From the NCBI GenBank assembly GCA_029255685.2, contig CM055317.2:68747460-68811459 (forward strand): 64,000 nucleotides of DNA, written 5' to 3'. Source of the DNA: Silene conica. Taxonomy: Eukaryota; Streptophyta; Magnoliopsida; Caryophyllales; Caryophyllaceae. Shown here one piece after another: positions 24,801-39,800 of this stretch (the first letter of the stretch is position 1; each line of letters starts with the position of its first letter). The notes beneath the pieces were generated by a model, which did not search any database, was not told where the DNA came from, and saw only the letters and a program-made list of their open reading frames with translations. Made by a program: the position numbers and the translations under genes.

Positions 24801-27800
24801 CACCATTTTTGTTGTTGCAATATTCCCACTTACCCATTTTACAACGTTTTAAAGATTAAAATTCTTAAAACCTGTACAAAATCAGAGTGAAAAATCATTG
24901 TGAATGAGAGAGAGTAAATGTATTTAGAATGTTATGATGCTTTCTCTGATCTAAAAGAAGTGACCTCAATTGCCTGCCCTATTGTTTGAATGATACGGTC
25001 AAAGATGCTCGTCCTCTCGACTTCAAATGATCTCCAGTGCCGCAGGCATTTGTATATGATACATGCTGCAAGAGGTCGTTCTTTTGTAAAACCAAGCTGC
25101 TGTGCTATACATCGAATTAGCAAGTCCTGATTTTCTTGCTGTTTATCATTGAGGGCTTTCTGAGCTCTCCCCTCTACTTCAGAGTGATCCCTTGGGTTTA
25201 AGGACGCACTTCGTAGATCCTAATTATTGCAACATAATAATTAGCAGATGGTAGAAAACCAGTATTGTTTCATATAGAAACTCAAAAAGGGTTGAGCTCA
25301 GTACCATATGTCTTGAACTACTTTCTGTCCTCTGCAAGTAGTCAAAAGAATAGAACCATTGAATAAAATTTACGGAAAGAATATGAATAAAGAAACAGTT
25401 GAAGATGGAAAGTTAGTTAAACTAATACCTGCATTAATGATCTCGAGCGCGCTGCTAGCAGTTTGTTATTCTGAGCCATCGTTATTGCTTGTTGACGAAG
25501 GACTTTATTCTCTGATTCTAGGTTGGTAAGCCTATCCTCAAGCCTAACAGCGTAAAAGGAACATTATAAGAAGCCAAAAAGTAAAATGCACGACCATCAT
25601 CACCAACCGCAAGGACTCTGTATTCATTCTGTCTTTCAAAACAATAAGAACTATCAAACACGCTAAGATGACGGGCAATACATTTTTCCATAAAGTTTAC
25701 TTTTACAATAAATTGCTCAATAACATAAACAAGATATATTACACTGAAACACAGTTAAACAAATTCCAGTGACATACCCGACTTGCGAAAGACAGATCAG
25801 TCAAAAATCACCATCATCAAAGTGAATAGGCAATATTAATCCCCACAAGAACCCTATAACAAATTTTTCCCTTTCTTTTCAGGGGTCACGAGGGAACTTA
25901 AGTGAAGAATTATCAACCAATGAATATTTGAGTCGATATTTCTTCTATGTAGGCATTGTGAAATAATTATTTCACTGCCAAAAAATGGTTGTGGTAACTG
26001 GTAACTAAAAGTCTTCCTTCCCATTAGGTTGAAAAACTGACGATCTGAAGGAATTATTGATAGCAGTAGACTAGTACAGAATACAAGAGAGTGAATGGAG
26101 TAATAATTTGAGTATATGCGGCACAAACCTTGCACATTCAGTGCTCCAGGGGACCTCAGCCAACACAATGCTGCATGAACTTGCTAAGTAATGCTGGAAG
26201 TTGCTCTTCACTTAATCCTAAGTCCACTAGGTAAAAATTCAAACTAAGGCCACTCAAAGTAACTAGTTCTTAGACACATTACGCATTGATAACGAAGTGA
26301 AAATACTACGATCCTTTTTGTCTAATAGAACAACACTAACAGTTCACAAAGCTGATAAATCATCATCTAGATTCTGCAACTTTTTCTTCTAAAAGCATAT
26401 AAAGCTAAAGCTCAAGTCAACCCTGATCATAAGAAAGTTTGAGTTTATCGAAGGGTTACCTAACTCTTTGAAAACAATGATACTGCTTTATTAGTCCTCC
26501 AATTAAGGAGTGCACGATGAAAGCTTCTATCAAGTATGGAGGTTAGATAAGAATAGTATGATAGATATGAACTTCACCACATATTAGCTATATCGCCTAT
26601 ATGGCACTAGCGGTGAGGCTTCCCTTATATACGGTACCAAGACAAGTCCCAGTTGGGTCATAGGATGGCTGTAATGTTAGAGTACACTGTGAACATTGCT
26701 TTTATTCTAGAAAACATCAGGTGACAGCTCACATTTTATCTCAATTGATAAATAAACCCAAACAATTCAAACAAGAACTCCCAAGTCTCAATCTTCCCAA
26801 ATTTAGAAAATTCCACAAAAAGATCAAAATCACGACAGTGAATTAGTTCCTGCACCTTGTGCTACAGTCAAATGATCTATACTGAGGCTCGCGTGAGTCC
26901 GTCTCAAAATTCATCTAGAGCAAGTCCCACATCCAGAAAGAGAGCCCCATGTTTTCTCTTCTATGCATGATAGGACAGAATATGAAGTACATATTGCATC
27001 ATAACCAACCTAGGGTCTCAAGGATCAGAAATCCTACACTTACCCCATGCCAAGTTCAAAAGAACTTTGATAAGATCATAAGAACCACCACTTACAGTAT
27101 CACCGTATAGTCTACTCCTTAACGAATCACAGTGGCTAAGAGCATAGAGCCACCTTCATGCAAGGCATGCATTATCAATCCACACACATGCAGTAACAAG
27201 GTTGTCCATAAGTTAGGTGGGTCTCTGTGAATTCTGACAAGTCATGTGTCTCACAACTTCAGGATATTCTCCACATGGTGATCACATATTCACATGCATC
27301 CTTACGCGGTAGGACTGTAATAGACTCATACACTTCAAACAGGGACCAGGCCTTCCGATCAAAAATCCCTATTTGAGCTTAAAAGGAAGAGTTTAGGACT
27401 CTGAGGAACATGTGACTGCTTGGATTAACAGAAAGCTCTCTCAGATCATTAAAGCATATACGGCTACGCTGAACAGACTGATTTCTAGCGCCATAGGCTT
27501 AAGTTTCAGATCTCTAGATTAAGACTTTTCTCCCCTCCATCAGTAAAAGACCAATCCCAGAGGTCATTACTACAACCGATATCATTTACATCAATTCGAA
27601 AAGAACTTCATCAATTGGTTTCAGAAATTAGGAGACTGGCTATGTTTAAAATTTACACAACCAGATCTTTTCGCATAAGATATCTTTTCGGAACAGTAGG
27701 GACAGCAAATTAGATCTAAGAGAAATTATTAAGGCTGTTAGCAAGATGAAGGCAGAATAACGAGACTTACCAAAGATGTTAGACAAGAACAAAATTGAAG

Positions 27801-30800
27801 TCTGAAGAGGTTGGATCAAACAATGCAGCTTTGTGGGGTCTTCAACTGGTACTGGTGTAGGAGGGGGATATGTCGTCTTTCTGGGCAATGCAACAGGCTC
27901 AAGCAAAAGCATATGGAACGCTCAAGCTTTAACATAATTTATGAGCAAGAGCAATAATACAGAGGAGACTTTCAAGGAAATCTAAAGATAGGATTGAAAA
28001 GCTATCTGGACAAACTAACAAAAATAAATCCCACTTGGTTTGACAAATTCTTCATGATAATGAATGGCTGACACTAACATTTGGACATTACTTGTAATCA
28101 ATCTGGTATGTATCTATCGCCCAAAAAAGAAAAAGAAAAGATGGGCCATGGACAATAGAGAAAGGAGAAAGGCTTAAGAGCATTGACATATTTCTAACAA
28201 CTGAACCATATTAGGTACACAAAGAAAGCAATCATGTGTCGAGAGAAATATTTTTAGGAGGAAAGCGAAGGTAAATATGTTCCAAATAAATCTTATCAGC
28301 TCAAGAGAATAATCTTCAGAAACCAAATTCCGACTGGAAAACCAGACCATATAAATTTGAAGGGAACTATATCAAACAAGGCTAAGTTGTTTGAATCCTT
28401 TGCTATGTGACAGGAGGTCAGGGACGGATCAGAAGCAAGGAGAATTGGTTGTGTCCAACATGTTCAATTACTGAAGATGATTTTCTACAGTAAGTAGAGT
28501 GAGAGTGCTGCTCAAGACATATCTAAATGTTTCCCATTTAACGTCATTCTAAAGGGGACTATACGACTGATTAGCCTCTAACCTATCTTATGAACAGTTG
28601 CTTAGTTCGTCCAAGAGTGGATGTGTATTTTAGACCAAGAACTTCAATCTAAGGAATTGAAAAAGGTAGGAAGAGCAACTTCCATCAGAAAAAGTCATCA
28701 AAGGCCCCCTCCTGACCACTATCCCAGTTATCAGACCCTGCACAATGCAAGCACCAAGAGAGAGAAAGACAACATCGTTACTCAGCATATCCTATATGTA
28801 ACAAATTTGAAAAGGCACTATCAAGGTATCAAATGCTGTTTTGGACTATGGAATAGTGATCCAATTATGAAACGAGCGGTGAGGAACTATGAGAGTAGAG
28901 TAGACATGGCACTATAAAGGCTGAGCTAACCTGTAACGTCAGGATGAGTAAGATCCTGAATGATCAACTGGAGAGCATCGGGATTTAAGAAGGAAAAGTT
29001 TGTTCGAGTTGAAGAGGGACCCGCAAAAGTGATTTCAGAAGCAGAGGATGAGTCATCAGAAGAAGAAGAGAAAACATCAGTGCGGGCATCTCTGACTGTA
29101 TGCACTGAAGTAGAACTTGAGTTTGAGGCATGCAAAATCGTTTTCAGCTCCGAGAACTGGTCTGACATGCAGGACATCATCCTGAGACATACTAATCACA
29201 TCTATCATTAGTCAATGAAGTATGAGCTTCTAAAATTAGCTATGTTTCAGTTAAAGTTCCCTACACGGGGTTTGCCTAACAGATGAGACTTCCAAAGATC
29301 AGTAGTATTACATGGCTTGCACACCTACAAACGTTAAGGAAGGTATCCATTGAGCCAAGCTCAAATCTAGGCCAACATCCTGTTGAGCGTTCAGAGCCAA
29401 TCCAATAAAGAGCACCAAACGGGATGTTTCTCGTCAGATAGTATTCCAAAAATCTCATTCTCAGATAAAATTTCGACTAAGTAAAAATGGAAAATAACAC
29501 GTGTAAGATTATTGGAAAACGGGATTTGGCAAAATATAAGAACAGCGGCTTCCTTTTTTTTAGTTTATTATCGTAACACTATCCAAGAGAAACGGAGCGC
29601 GATCTCCTTTTAGACTTATAAGCAGAATATAAATATAAAGGAAAACGAGAACAAAGGTACTTCCATAATCAATCCTTCATCAATGGTAGAAGCTTAGTGT
29701 CAAATATTAAACCTAAAAAACAAGTCAAGGGAGACAAACAATGAAGTTGAACAAGAACAATTCATTTCCTACAAAAGACAACAGTGACGATGGCAATTTG
29801 CCAAAATTCGTCTTTCTAGAAAATAACTAGTGGTTTTCCCTTCACCTAACTCTGGTGGAATAGAATGGTTTAGAACTATGGCCTCAAAATCTAAATAACA
29901 ACGAAGCACCTAAAATATCCAACAATAAATTCTCCCAAGAATATGAAAGTTAATCACTTGGCTTAGGTATGTACAAACTTCTATCAAAGTTAAGGAGTTC
30001 AAAGCAGTCCTTCACACGTGAAATTTAATTAGTCTAAAATGCCAATACAGTTCATTCTGTTAATAAGCACACAAAACTGTCAGCTAAAGCTATTCGAAGA
30101 AAATGGAAGGAAGAGTCCAAAGAAAATCATTCTGTCTCTTGTGTGTACTATTTGAGCATGTGTAGTGTTAAAGGTTCTCAGGACTGTTTTAATTTCTAAT
30201 CTAACATCCTTCTGAGGCTCATCAAACCAATAATCACTACTTCCATAAATTACCTACTTATCCTGTCAGTAACTGCATAATTTGTAGTTACAGTCCATAT
30301 TTTTGCAATAGTGTCTGAGGGTATGAATTACCTTGTCTAGGTTGGGAGTCCCTCTGGAGATATTCTTTGGGAAACAACACCACCATAAGACTCGTCAAAA
30401 GGGAAAAGAGCACACTTTTGTAATGTAGGTCTTACCTCCAGAAAGTCAAATGTTACGAAAAAGAAGATGCATAAACACACATAAAACATAATTTTACACT
30501 ACCTATTGAGAGAATCTTGCAGTTGATGAACTCTTCTTTCTGTTTCTTCTAATTTCTTTCGATTTTCTTCACTTGATTCATGAGCTTCCACATACTTTCT
30601 TTCCCACTCCTCAGCTTTTTCTCTTTCTGACCCTAATGATTCCTGCATAATATGTACAGTTAATTCTTTGGAAAAGAGAAGTAAAAGGTCAAAAGAAAAA
30701 TTTTGAACAAACAATCGATTGCCTTTTACTCGATAAGACTTCCAAAAGCCTCCTATCAGACCGGCAAATATGAGGATGTTATGACAAGTGAGTTAAAAAG

Positions 30801-33800
30801 AAAGTGAGGGTAAATCTTCCAAATACGCAAGTAGAGTGGAATTTTTTAAATAACATCGAGACACAGGCAAGCATAGGAAATATGGTCAAAACACGAAACA
30901 TCATATGAAGTATGAGACTGTGCCATTATAAGATTATCATGATAACTAACCAATATTATGGGTAGCTATTTATTGATTTATGTTTTCCATAGGTATATAC
31001 ATGAGGATTCTCGTTAAATATGGTTCGTCTCACATTGTATAAATATGAAATCATCTCACTGCAGACTATATGCATGCAAATTTACAGTAAAATTACCTTT
31101 AGCCTGTCTACTTCTGCTGTTAAAGTCTCAATTTTTTCAGTATCTACTACAGTGACTGCAGTTTCTACGACAGAAGACGATACTTCTTCGATCGCCTTTT
31201 GAGCTGCTGCACGCTCTTTGGCTAGTAATTCGTCTTTTTCATCAATTTTCTTCTGCATATTCTTTTGCATATCTTGCAAAGATTGTTGCAACTTTGCCAT
31301 CTCCTGCTCTTTAGACTCTTCTAAGTCCGTCTGTAAAAAATCAAATATATATATATATATAATGATCAATGGCATGCCAATTTAGGACTTCAAAGCAACA
31401 TTCACAAAATATATTATTACAGATTTAAGCACAAGCCAAGTCAGATATCGAATGTTTTTTTTTGTCCAATAGTAAGAAGAGTGTTACCCTTAGACGTTTT
31501 TCCAACTGCAGGCGCCATGTGAGGTCTTCAACTGTTTTCTCGAGTTTATCTTTTGCTTCTTTGAGTGCACCAGTTTCTCTGGCAGCCTAATACAAAGTTC
31601 ATATGTACACATCAGTGGTTTATTAAAAGTTAGTTAAAGGTCATGACAGACAATGTTAAACACTAAATAGAAAATAAATTCTCTGCCTCTAGCTTATCGC
31701 GTTAACTACAGCAGGTTAAATAAGTCTCTATTGGTTGCTTAAACAAAGAGCTGCCAATCCAGAACAGAATAACAATACTTCAACTTCACTTGTTCGCATG
31801 ATATCTAATATTGACTTTGACACCAAATTGCGGCCAAGTTACCACGTCTCTGAAGGTTTCCGCGACCATATTCGAGCATTATCGTCCATATATACAGTAC
31901 ATTGACCGAGATCAGTTTGTAACTAGTGATTCCGAGATTAAGTCTCATACTGAGATCTAATTCCATGCTTGGCGATGTCTCTTCAATGGAGTTTATAATG
32001 AGTGTGTTTGTAGTGCATGTATCAAACTCAAATTTTCAAAGATGAACTACTTTGCAATGACACCGGAGTATACAAAAAAAAGTACAAATGTACACATAGA
32101 TTCAAGAGAACACGAGTAGACATTTAGTGTACATACCATCTTCAGTGTCCGTAGTTCTTTTCGACCTAGTCGTCCCCTCCACCTGCATTGTGTATGAATT
32201 GTTGCCCATTTGAGCTTCTTATAATACGTATATGCTAAATAGCATCGCCAACGCGTCTGTGATAATGCAGTCCAAATTATGAAATTCATCTAACAATAAT
32301 GAGAAAAAAATCCAGAATAATGTTAAATTCTAACCTGGATAATCTTAGCTGCTTTTGTTTGCTTTTTAAATCTGAATTCATTGCGAGCAGCCATGACGCG
32401 TGCACCTGTTTGCAAGGTGACTGCTGAGAGCTGAGCTTCTCTGTACGACTTTCTGGACAAGTGCCTGCGCAAGTTCTTCTGAATTTTAATGGAAGACGCC
32501 TCTCGTCTCAGATTCTCAAATACCTTGAAAGCCAGCCTTCCTATCATTTCCAGGCAGGAAAGAGGAGGCGAAGAAAAAAGGAATGTCAGAGAGACACTTC
32601 ATAACTCTTTGAATGTATGAACAATGTAAGACAACGGGAGATTCTCTATTAAAAGAGCTACATTGTTTTCACAATGTTCATCCAATTTGACTTTACGCGG
32701 TCTCTGAGGCTACACTTTGACCATGTTTATTTTCTATTTAAATAAATTTGTAACTGGAATATAATTCTATGAGAGATTTTTTTATACGTTTACAGTAAAG
32801 TATTGAACATTGACCTCAAAAAGTCAAATGGGAAGAACATTGTGTAAGTGGGGAAGTAAATCATGTTTCAAATTGCCAAGGAGGCTTACCCCTGCATAAT
32901 GTTTGCAGAAGTATAGCAATGTTGCGCAAAGTTAGAAAATATTGACGTGCAATATGAGTTCTAATTTTCCTTTGGATAGCCTTGGCAGCATTGTTTAATT
33001 TCTCAGCTCTGCGGCCATCTAACTCAGCCATTTGACCAGCCCTCAGAAAAACTTTTGTTTTCCCAATCTATTTAATAAGAGAAAGCATTGAAGTTAAGAG
33101 ACTGAATCGAGCAAGCTACAAGTAGATAAGGAACGAACAACATATCCCAGGATATGGGATATATATTAGCTTCAGCAGTAAGAAGAGAGACTGAAATTTT
33201 CAAGCTAACTTTCATCATGCGTACAAAGATATTAAAAGGAAACATTAAAATATCAATGGAACCGTTGAAATAGAAACAAAAAAATGACCTCTTAGAAAGG
33301 CATGAAACTGGACAGCCTTCATTTATACTAATCAATGGGGTAGTAAACGACGACAAAGGTATTAAAATTACTACAGCATCATGGAAGGAGAAAAAATATA
33401 AAGAAAAAAAATAACAAGTCATGGCATTAAGGCAGACATTGAACCCAATTCAGAATTATGCAGAGTTTAGATAAAAACCAAAAACTCATAGTAGGTCATG
33501 AAAAGTAGATAAAGAGCAGCCTTCTCGAACCTGATATCCAACTAGCCCCATCTTTTCCAAGATTTTTGCGCACATGACCTTTTCAGGATCTCTGTATACA
33601 GCAAAATTCAGCAGAACTCATTGGTTGAACGGTCTCAAGAGGAGCACAGCTAACCATTAAAGTTATGTATGTGAATCAATAATTACCTCCCTGTCAATGC
33701 CTCTGGAGCAAGAATTTTAAAACGGCTGATGAATTCAAAGAATGTCCTGCGTGTGGGATATCCGGCACAGCTGATCCTAATTGCTTCTAGAACACCCTAA

Positions 33801-36800
33801 ACAGAAGAGTTAGTCCAGAGAAGGCAAACAAAATCAATAAAAGCAAAATATAAATCCGGTCATTGATATTTTACTCACACCACAACGCAGCTGCTGCATG
33901 ACGTTCACATTCTCAAAAATAGCAGGTTTTAGTTGATTATTTGGTTTTACACATCTGATGTAGTGAGGTTCTGTAGAATTCAGTGTTTCCATCAGTTGTT
34001 GAAGTTGCAGCTGGATCAAGAAGATTATGAAGTTAAGCTTAAACTGTAATAAATTATAATCACAGATACTCATACGAGACGATTTTACATTTGAGATCAA
34101 ACACTACTTTTATACTATCAAATAAGAAATGGCACAACGAATATGTTGGTCCCACATGTGAGACAGTCACATACAAGACTCATTGTAGTGAAATATGCAA
34201 ACATAAAGGCTGATAAAGTGAATGAAGATCAGGCACCTTAAATCGAGAACCAATGGACGAGAACTTAGCAGACTTGGTTTGGTCAGGAACGGGAGGGAAA
34301 AGGCCTGCTACAAAAGAACATTTGGAAGCACCCAACAGGTCCTGATGTTCAGGAACAACATAATCTTTGTTTTTGTCCAAAAACTGATCAGATTGGTATT
34401 GAACCTAAAGCATGGTAAAACATGAAGAATAAGTATTCTAAAGACGGTTATATAGAGCCCATGATTAGCTGAGAATACGGAAAACCTATCCAAGTTACCT
34501 CTCCAGCATAATGCGCAATGGTGAAATCAGTACGAGATAATTTTGGCTTGACGAAGCGCTTGTGAGTTTTGAAAGTCTGATATAACTTTTGTGAGAAGGT
34601 TTCATGAGTCGACTTTGGGAACATACTGGAAATAATAAGTGCCAAAGAAGAGAAAATAACAATCAGAACCATTGCTTTTGTAATAATAATTACTGTACCT
34701 TACATAGTTACATGTGGGCTCTAGTTTTATTCAAATAACCTATATACTAACCATCATTTCACAAGAAAAGTACCAGGGACATCAGGGTGAAAGAAAAAGA
34801 TCGTATAAAGGAACTGAAGGTACACAAAATATCTTACCAAGCTTCATCAAGCAGTGCAATGATTCCTCCAGGTTTCTGCATAGATAATTATGATAAAAAC
34901 ACAGAAACAGTTATAATTCAGAATCCTTTCTATGTTTATCAAACCACACTTGCATAACTTTGCTACCAAGAGAACGACCTTTAGAAGGATCCTGGAAGCA
35001 AAAATAAGCTCAGGCAAATAAAAAAGAAAGTTATAGAGTGCTGCGGACCATGCTATATGCAACAATTTTATGCCCAGTTGGCAGAAGAATATTGTGAGCT
35101 ATAATCTAAAACCAATGCACAACCAAATACTTGCACAATGAATAGGAAGCCTGTATTTCAGAGTTCAATCAAAACGGGGAGTAAGGAGGAACCAATTAAG
35201 TAAAAACTGCAAGTCAATTTCGGAATTATTTTACAGTTCACGAGTGCATAACTTGCAACAAAATACTTCCATCAGTACTCAATTTCTAAATGTTTGAACA
35301 AAAATTGTCCTGTTTCATTATTGCTATTTGTTTACATTTTTTATTTTACGTTTTTGTGTAACTTTACCGATATTGCATCATGATTCATTCGGTTACAAGA
35401 ATCTCTCTTTTGTTTTTTGAAAGAGGCTACTGCATCAACATCTAACTCGTGTCTCTTATTTTGATTCACTAACATTTGGCTAAAATCAACATATATTTTG
35501 AAACATAAATTTGACAAGGTATACCTTTTCAAGGAGGTCCAAGACATCTTGATTATCCACAAATTCAATATAGCTCCAATCAATTTCCTCTTTAGTATAT
35601 TCCTCTTGCTCCATCTTGAATACATGCTGCAGCTCAGATGAAAGACAGCTTTGTCATACAAAATAGGTCATGGAGCACATAGGAGACTAGTCTAACTTTC
35701 ATCATTTGTATCAAAGTATTGACCTGATTAAAATGTTGTTGCAGCTTTTCGTTGGTGTAATTGATGCAAAACTGCTCAAAACTGCACAACTGCAGAACTA
35801 AGTAACATACTAGCTAAAGAACTATAGAAGTACAAAACCGCAACATTCACCTTCTTTACCTGTTAGTCTTGAAGCTTTCAAAACCGTATATGTCAAGGAC
35901 CCCAATCAAACATGTAGAGGTAGGATCTTGACCAATGGAATTGTTGATTTTATCCACCAACCTGTACATTAAAGAATAATTCTGAAAAAAACTTGCATAA
36001 AAAAATATCGAAGATAAGCTACAACAAATAATCAATAACAAAACACAAGAGACATAAACACGTTAAATACCAATCAAAAAGGCGGGAATATAAAGTTTTT
36101 GCTAGACCATCTCTAGAAGTTGTAGCAGCCCTTGGGTCAAGACTCCTCTTTATCACTTCCTCTGGAGTAACCATTACACGTTTGCAGAGAGCATCTTCCA
36201 AGCCAACAATGTCGCACCTAAATTAAAGATCAAAAATTCAAAATCAAAACATTATGGCAACCAAGCCAAGTGACCGATCACATACACAATGAATTTCCAA
36301 GCAGCACAAACATACATGAGAAGGTCTGCTGCTGTCTGAAGATGAAACTTGGATTGCTCATCTTTGGGAACAGAAGAATCGACTTCTTGGCCCTTGGTAA
36401 ATACTACATTACCCAGATGAAGAATAGAAGCAACTACGCGGAAAATAGCGTCCTTCAAATGAATTCAACCCAAAAGGCAGAGAGTTTATATTCAGCTCTT
36501 CACATATTATGCAGTGAAGCTTTACTGGCACCAAATAAAATATACCTGTTCTTGTTGACTTATTCCAACTATGTCCATAGCTCTCCTTGTATCAAGATAC
36601 TCTTTTGCGTCGTTTATACCGACTAACTCATAACAATTTGACTGATTAAGATAGTGAAACGATCTAGGATTTCCAAGTTTGTATTTCTCAACCTCCTGAA
36701 AAAGAAAAAAACACCATTTAAAGGAATATAAGTGTGCACAGGATTAAGAAAATACAGCTCAAGCTGTGGGTACATTAAAACTACTATACCTCTTTTGGTG

Positions 36801-39800
36801 CTGCACAGAGAAGATAGAAACAGTGATAGTTGCGCTCTGGATCTGAAACTTGGCAAACACGAGATCTTTCAAGGAGATATGTTCTGATGGCTGCTCCAGA
36901 TATTCTTCCACTCTTGTCAAATTGAATCTCAACAAATTTACCGAAGCGACTACAGCAATTTATTGAAAAGAAGATTAATATAAATTAAAATATGAGGTGC
37001 CTGATGGTTGCCATTATCTTTTAATAGCTCAGTTTCTTATACGAGGGACTCGTTATCGACATTTGCAATATTACAAATCACATTGCCTCTATTTAAGCAT
37101 GACCAGTAAATGATCTTAGAAGGGTCAACCAGGACTTAGACATCTTGAGCTTTGAGTTTTGTTTAACTGATCTGGAAAAAACCATTAGCGCTTTAGTTTT
37201 GTGTGCCAGTACGTATACAACTTTTGGTCAAGGGTTCAGGCCTATTCTCCCATAGTTGTTTTGTCAAGCATCTCTGATAGGAAGTAATGCATGTTAGGTG
37301 TGCACGAATAATTTAATATATTATGCACACACTCCCTTCTAGTCAAGGACTCGAGGTACTAAAATGTGTAATGTGTATGATAAGTAACTCAATCCCAGTT
37401 CCCCATAACACTATTTAGCACCAGAAAACATTCTGTAAAAAGGATCAATATTTCCCATGACAACCAATACCTTCAAATATTTGCGATATCGTCCTCCTAT
37501 TTTGCAACTTGGTCTTACTTAAGAGAAAAAAATTCAGTATACATGCGCATTAGCAAATGGTGTTGTGTACTTGACACTTGAGAAAAAAGAGAAGGTTCAT
37601 AGATTGTTAGCTTGGAGAGTCGGTAGAATTTCTGACTTCAGAAGTTAAAGAACTAACACATTGGGTAAACATCATGATTCATTACGTAGCATATGTGACA
37701 TCTCAATTCCGCAACATTGTGACCATTACTTAAACTGTATAAAAAAATTTTGCATTAAGCCTCTATTCAAATAACACGTTTCCATTTTCATATATTCTAA
37801 CACTTTTGTATTTACTAAATCCCTTTATATTTATAGTGACCAAATCCAGCAGATAGAAGTGTAGAGCATAGATTAAAAAGTATTTTTACCGGCATAAATT
37901 TAGCAGAAACTGGTAATAACTAACCACTACCCAGCTTGCTAAAGTGGGCCTATAGTATTTTGGTAAAAAAAAAAAACAAGTCCATGCAAGAAAACTCCGA
38001 ACAGTCATTATATACAGGAAAGAAGTGTTTCAAAGAATAAAGCAGAACCAAACCTTGAATTGTTATTACGAACTGTTTTTGCGTTGCCAAAAGCTTCAAG
38101 AACTGGATTTGACTACATCCAAAGCAATTGAAGAAGTGAATCAAATTAGATAACAAAGAATAATTAACAAGTACTCATATGTGATCTTTTAAACCAAATA
38201 TTACATGGTTGAAATATTTCAATTTTCAATAGAGCCAAAATTTCACTCTCCTTTGGGTTTTGACTAATATGGAACAAAGAATAATGGCTGACTAAATCGT
38301 CTATGCTTCTTATAGTGTTAAGTAGGGGAATTTGAATTTTTTATGGTATTAGTAAAATAACCAAAACACACTGATTCTATCACATCCAAGCACACCGCCA
38401 AAATAATCTTCGTTCAAGGATTCATATTCGACGCAATGTAATTATTTCCTTGTTACAACTGAATGTTTTGCTATTTTGCAACTGATAGTTACACAAGTAG
38501 TTTCCTTCGACGCAAAAATTCCATTGGGTTACTGATCTATTGAGAAATGCATGAACCATTTGCATGCAAACTGATCAAGAATACATCTTAATTCGTACCT
38601 CCAAAACTTGTTGTTCAACAGTTCTCCCTTCTGTACCACTACGACCACCCAAATAAGCAAGATAACGCATAAGCATTTTCGTAGTTTCAGTCTTGCCAGC
38701 CCCACTTTCTCCACTGACCAATATAGCATTGCTTTTTCCCTCATTTCTCATTGCCCTGAAGCAATGGATTGTGTGTTACTCGTTAAGTTTTCATGGTTCA
38801 AGACTAAAGGAAAACATGAGAAATAGGATAACAAAATCACCTAAATGCCACATCACCAATTGCAAAAACATGAGGGCTGAGCTCTCCAAGTGGCGCTCCC
38901 TTGTAATGATCCATCATTTGAATATCATATATATGGGGTAGCCTTTGGAATGGATTTACAGCAATGAGAATATTTCCGGTGTAAGTCTGCCATGATGAGA
39001 AATAGTATGATATGTTGTTATAAGAGAGCCGTCTCATAGCTACTAAGCTACAGCAACTAATCATCTTGTCTCAATGACGAACACAATCACACATTTAGAC
39101 ATCGAATTGACAAGAGAACTTACATAAATTTCATTAAGTGAATACCGAGTTGCTAAATTCTGCAAAACTCCGGGCTCGTGTAAGTATGACAGCTTTGTCA
39201 TGTCATCAACTCCACCATCTGGAGCTTCCATATCCATTGGATATATTTTAGAACGGTTTGCCGTAACCTATTAGACACACAAATTGAAAATTATGAATGC
39301 AGTACGGAACAAGTGTAAAATTCATTTACATCAATATCTTCTGAAAAAATATCGACAGCAACAAAAACTAAAACGAGAATAACTCATCCATTAAAAAATA
39401 GAAATAAATAAAAGGAACGCTCAAAATCACACTTGAGTGCAAACTAAGGGAAATTCTAAGGAAAAAAAGGAAGCTAAGTGACCATAGTAAAGCAACCGGT
39501 TGATTTAGAAATATCCTGTTATTGGTTTGAAACCGGTAAAATCACAAAATAATGGATTTATGTGCCTAAAGATCTACCATTCTTCATCTATCCAACCTAT
39601 ATTACTGTTGATGTGCAAAACTAGCAGCTGGAAAATTCACTTTTTCAATTGGGACATTAAGTAAATTTTATTCGTGAGTCACAAGCATTTTGCCTGTCAC
39701 ACAGGACTTTAAGGTTGCTAGGATTCATTCTGTAGGTATAGCTCCATTCGACAAGTCAACAACAATTTTGCCACAGTATGTCAGTACCCCACCCTTCAGG

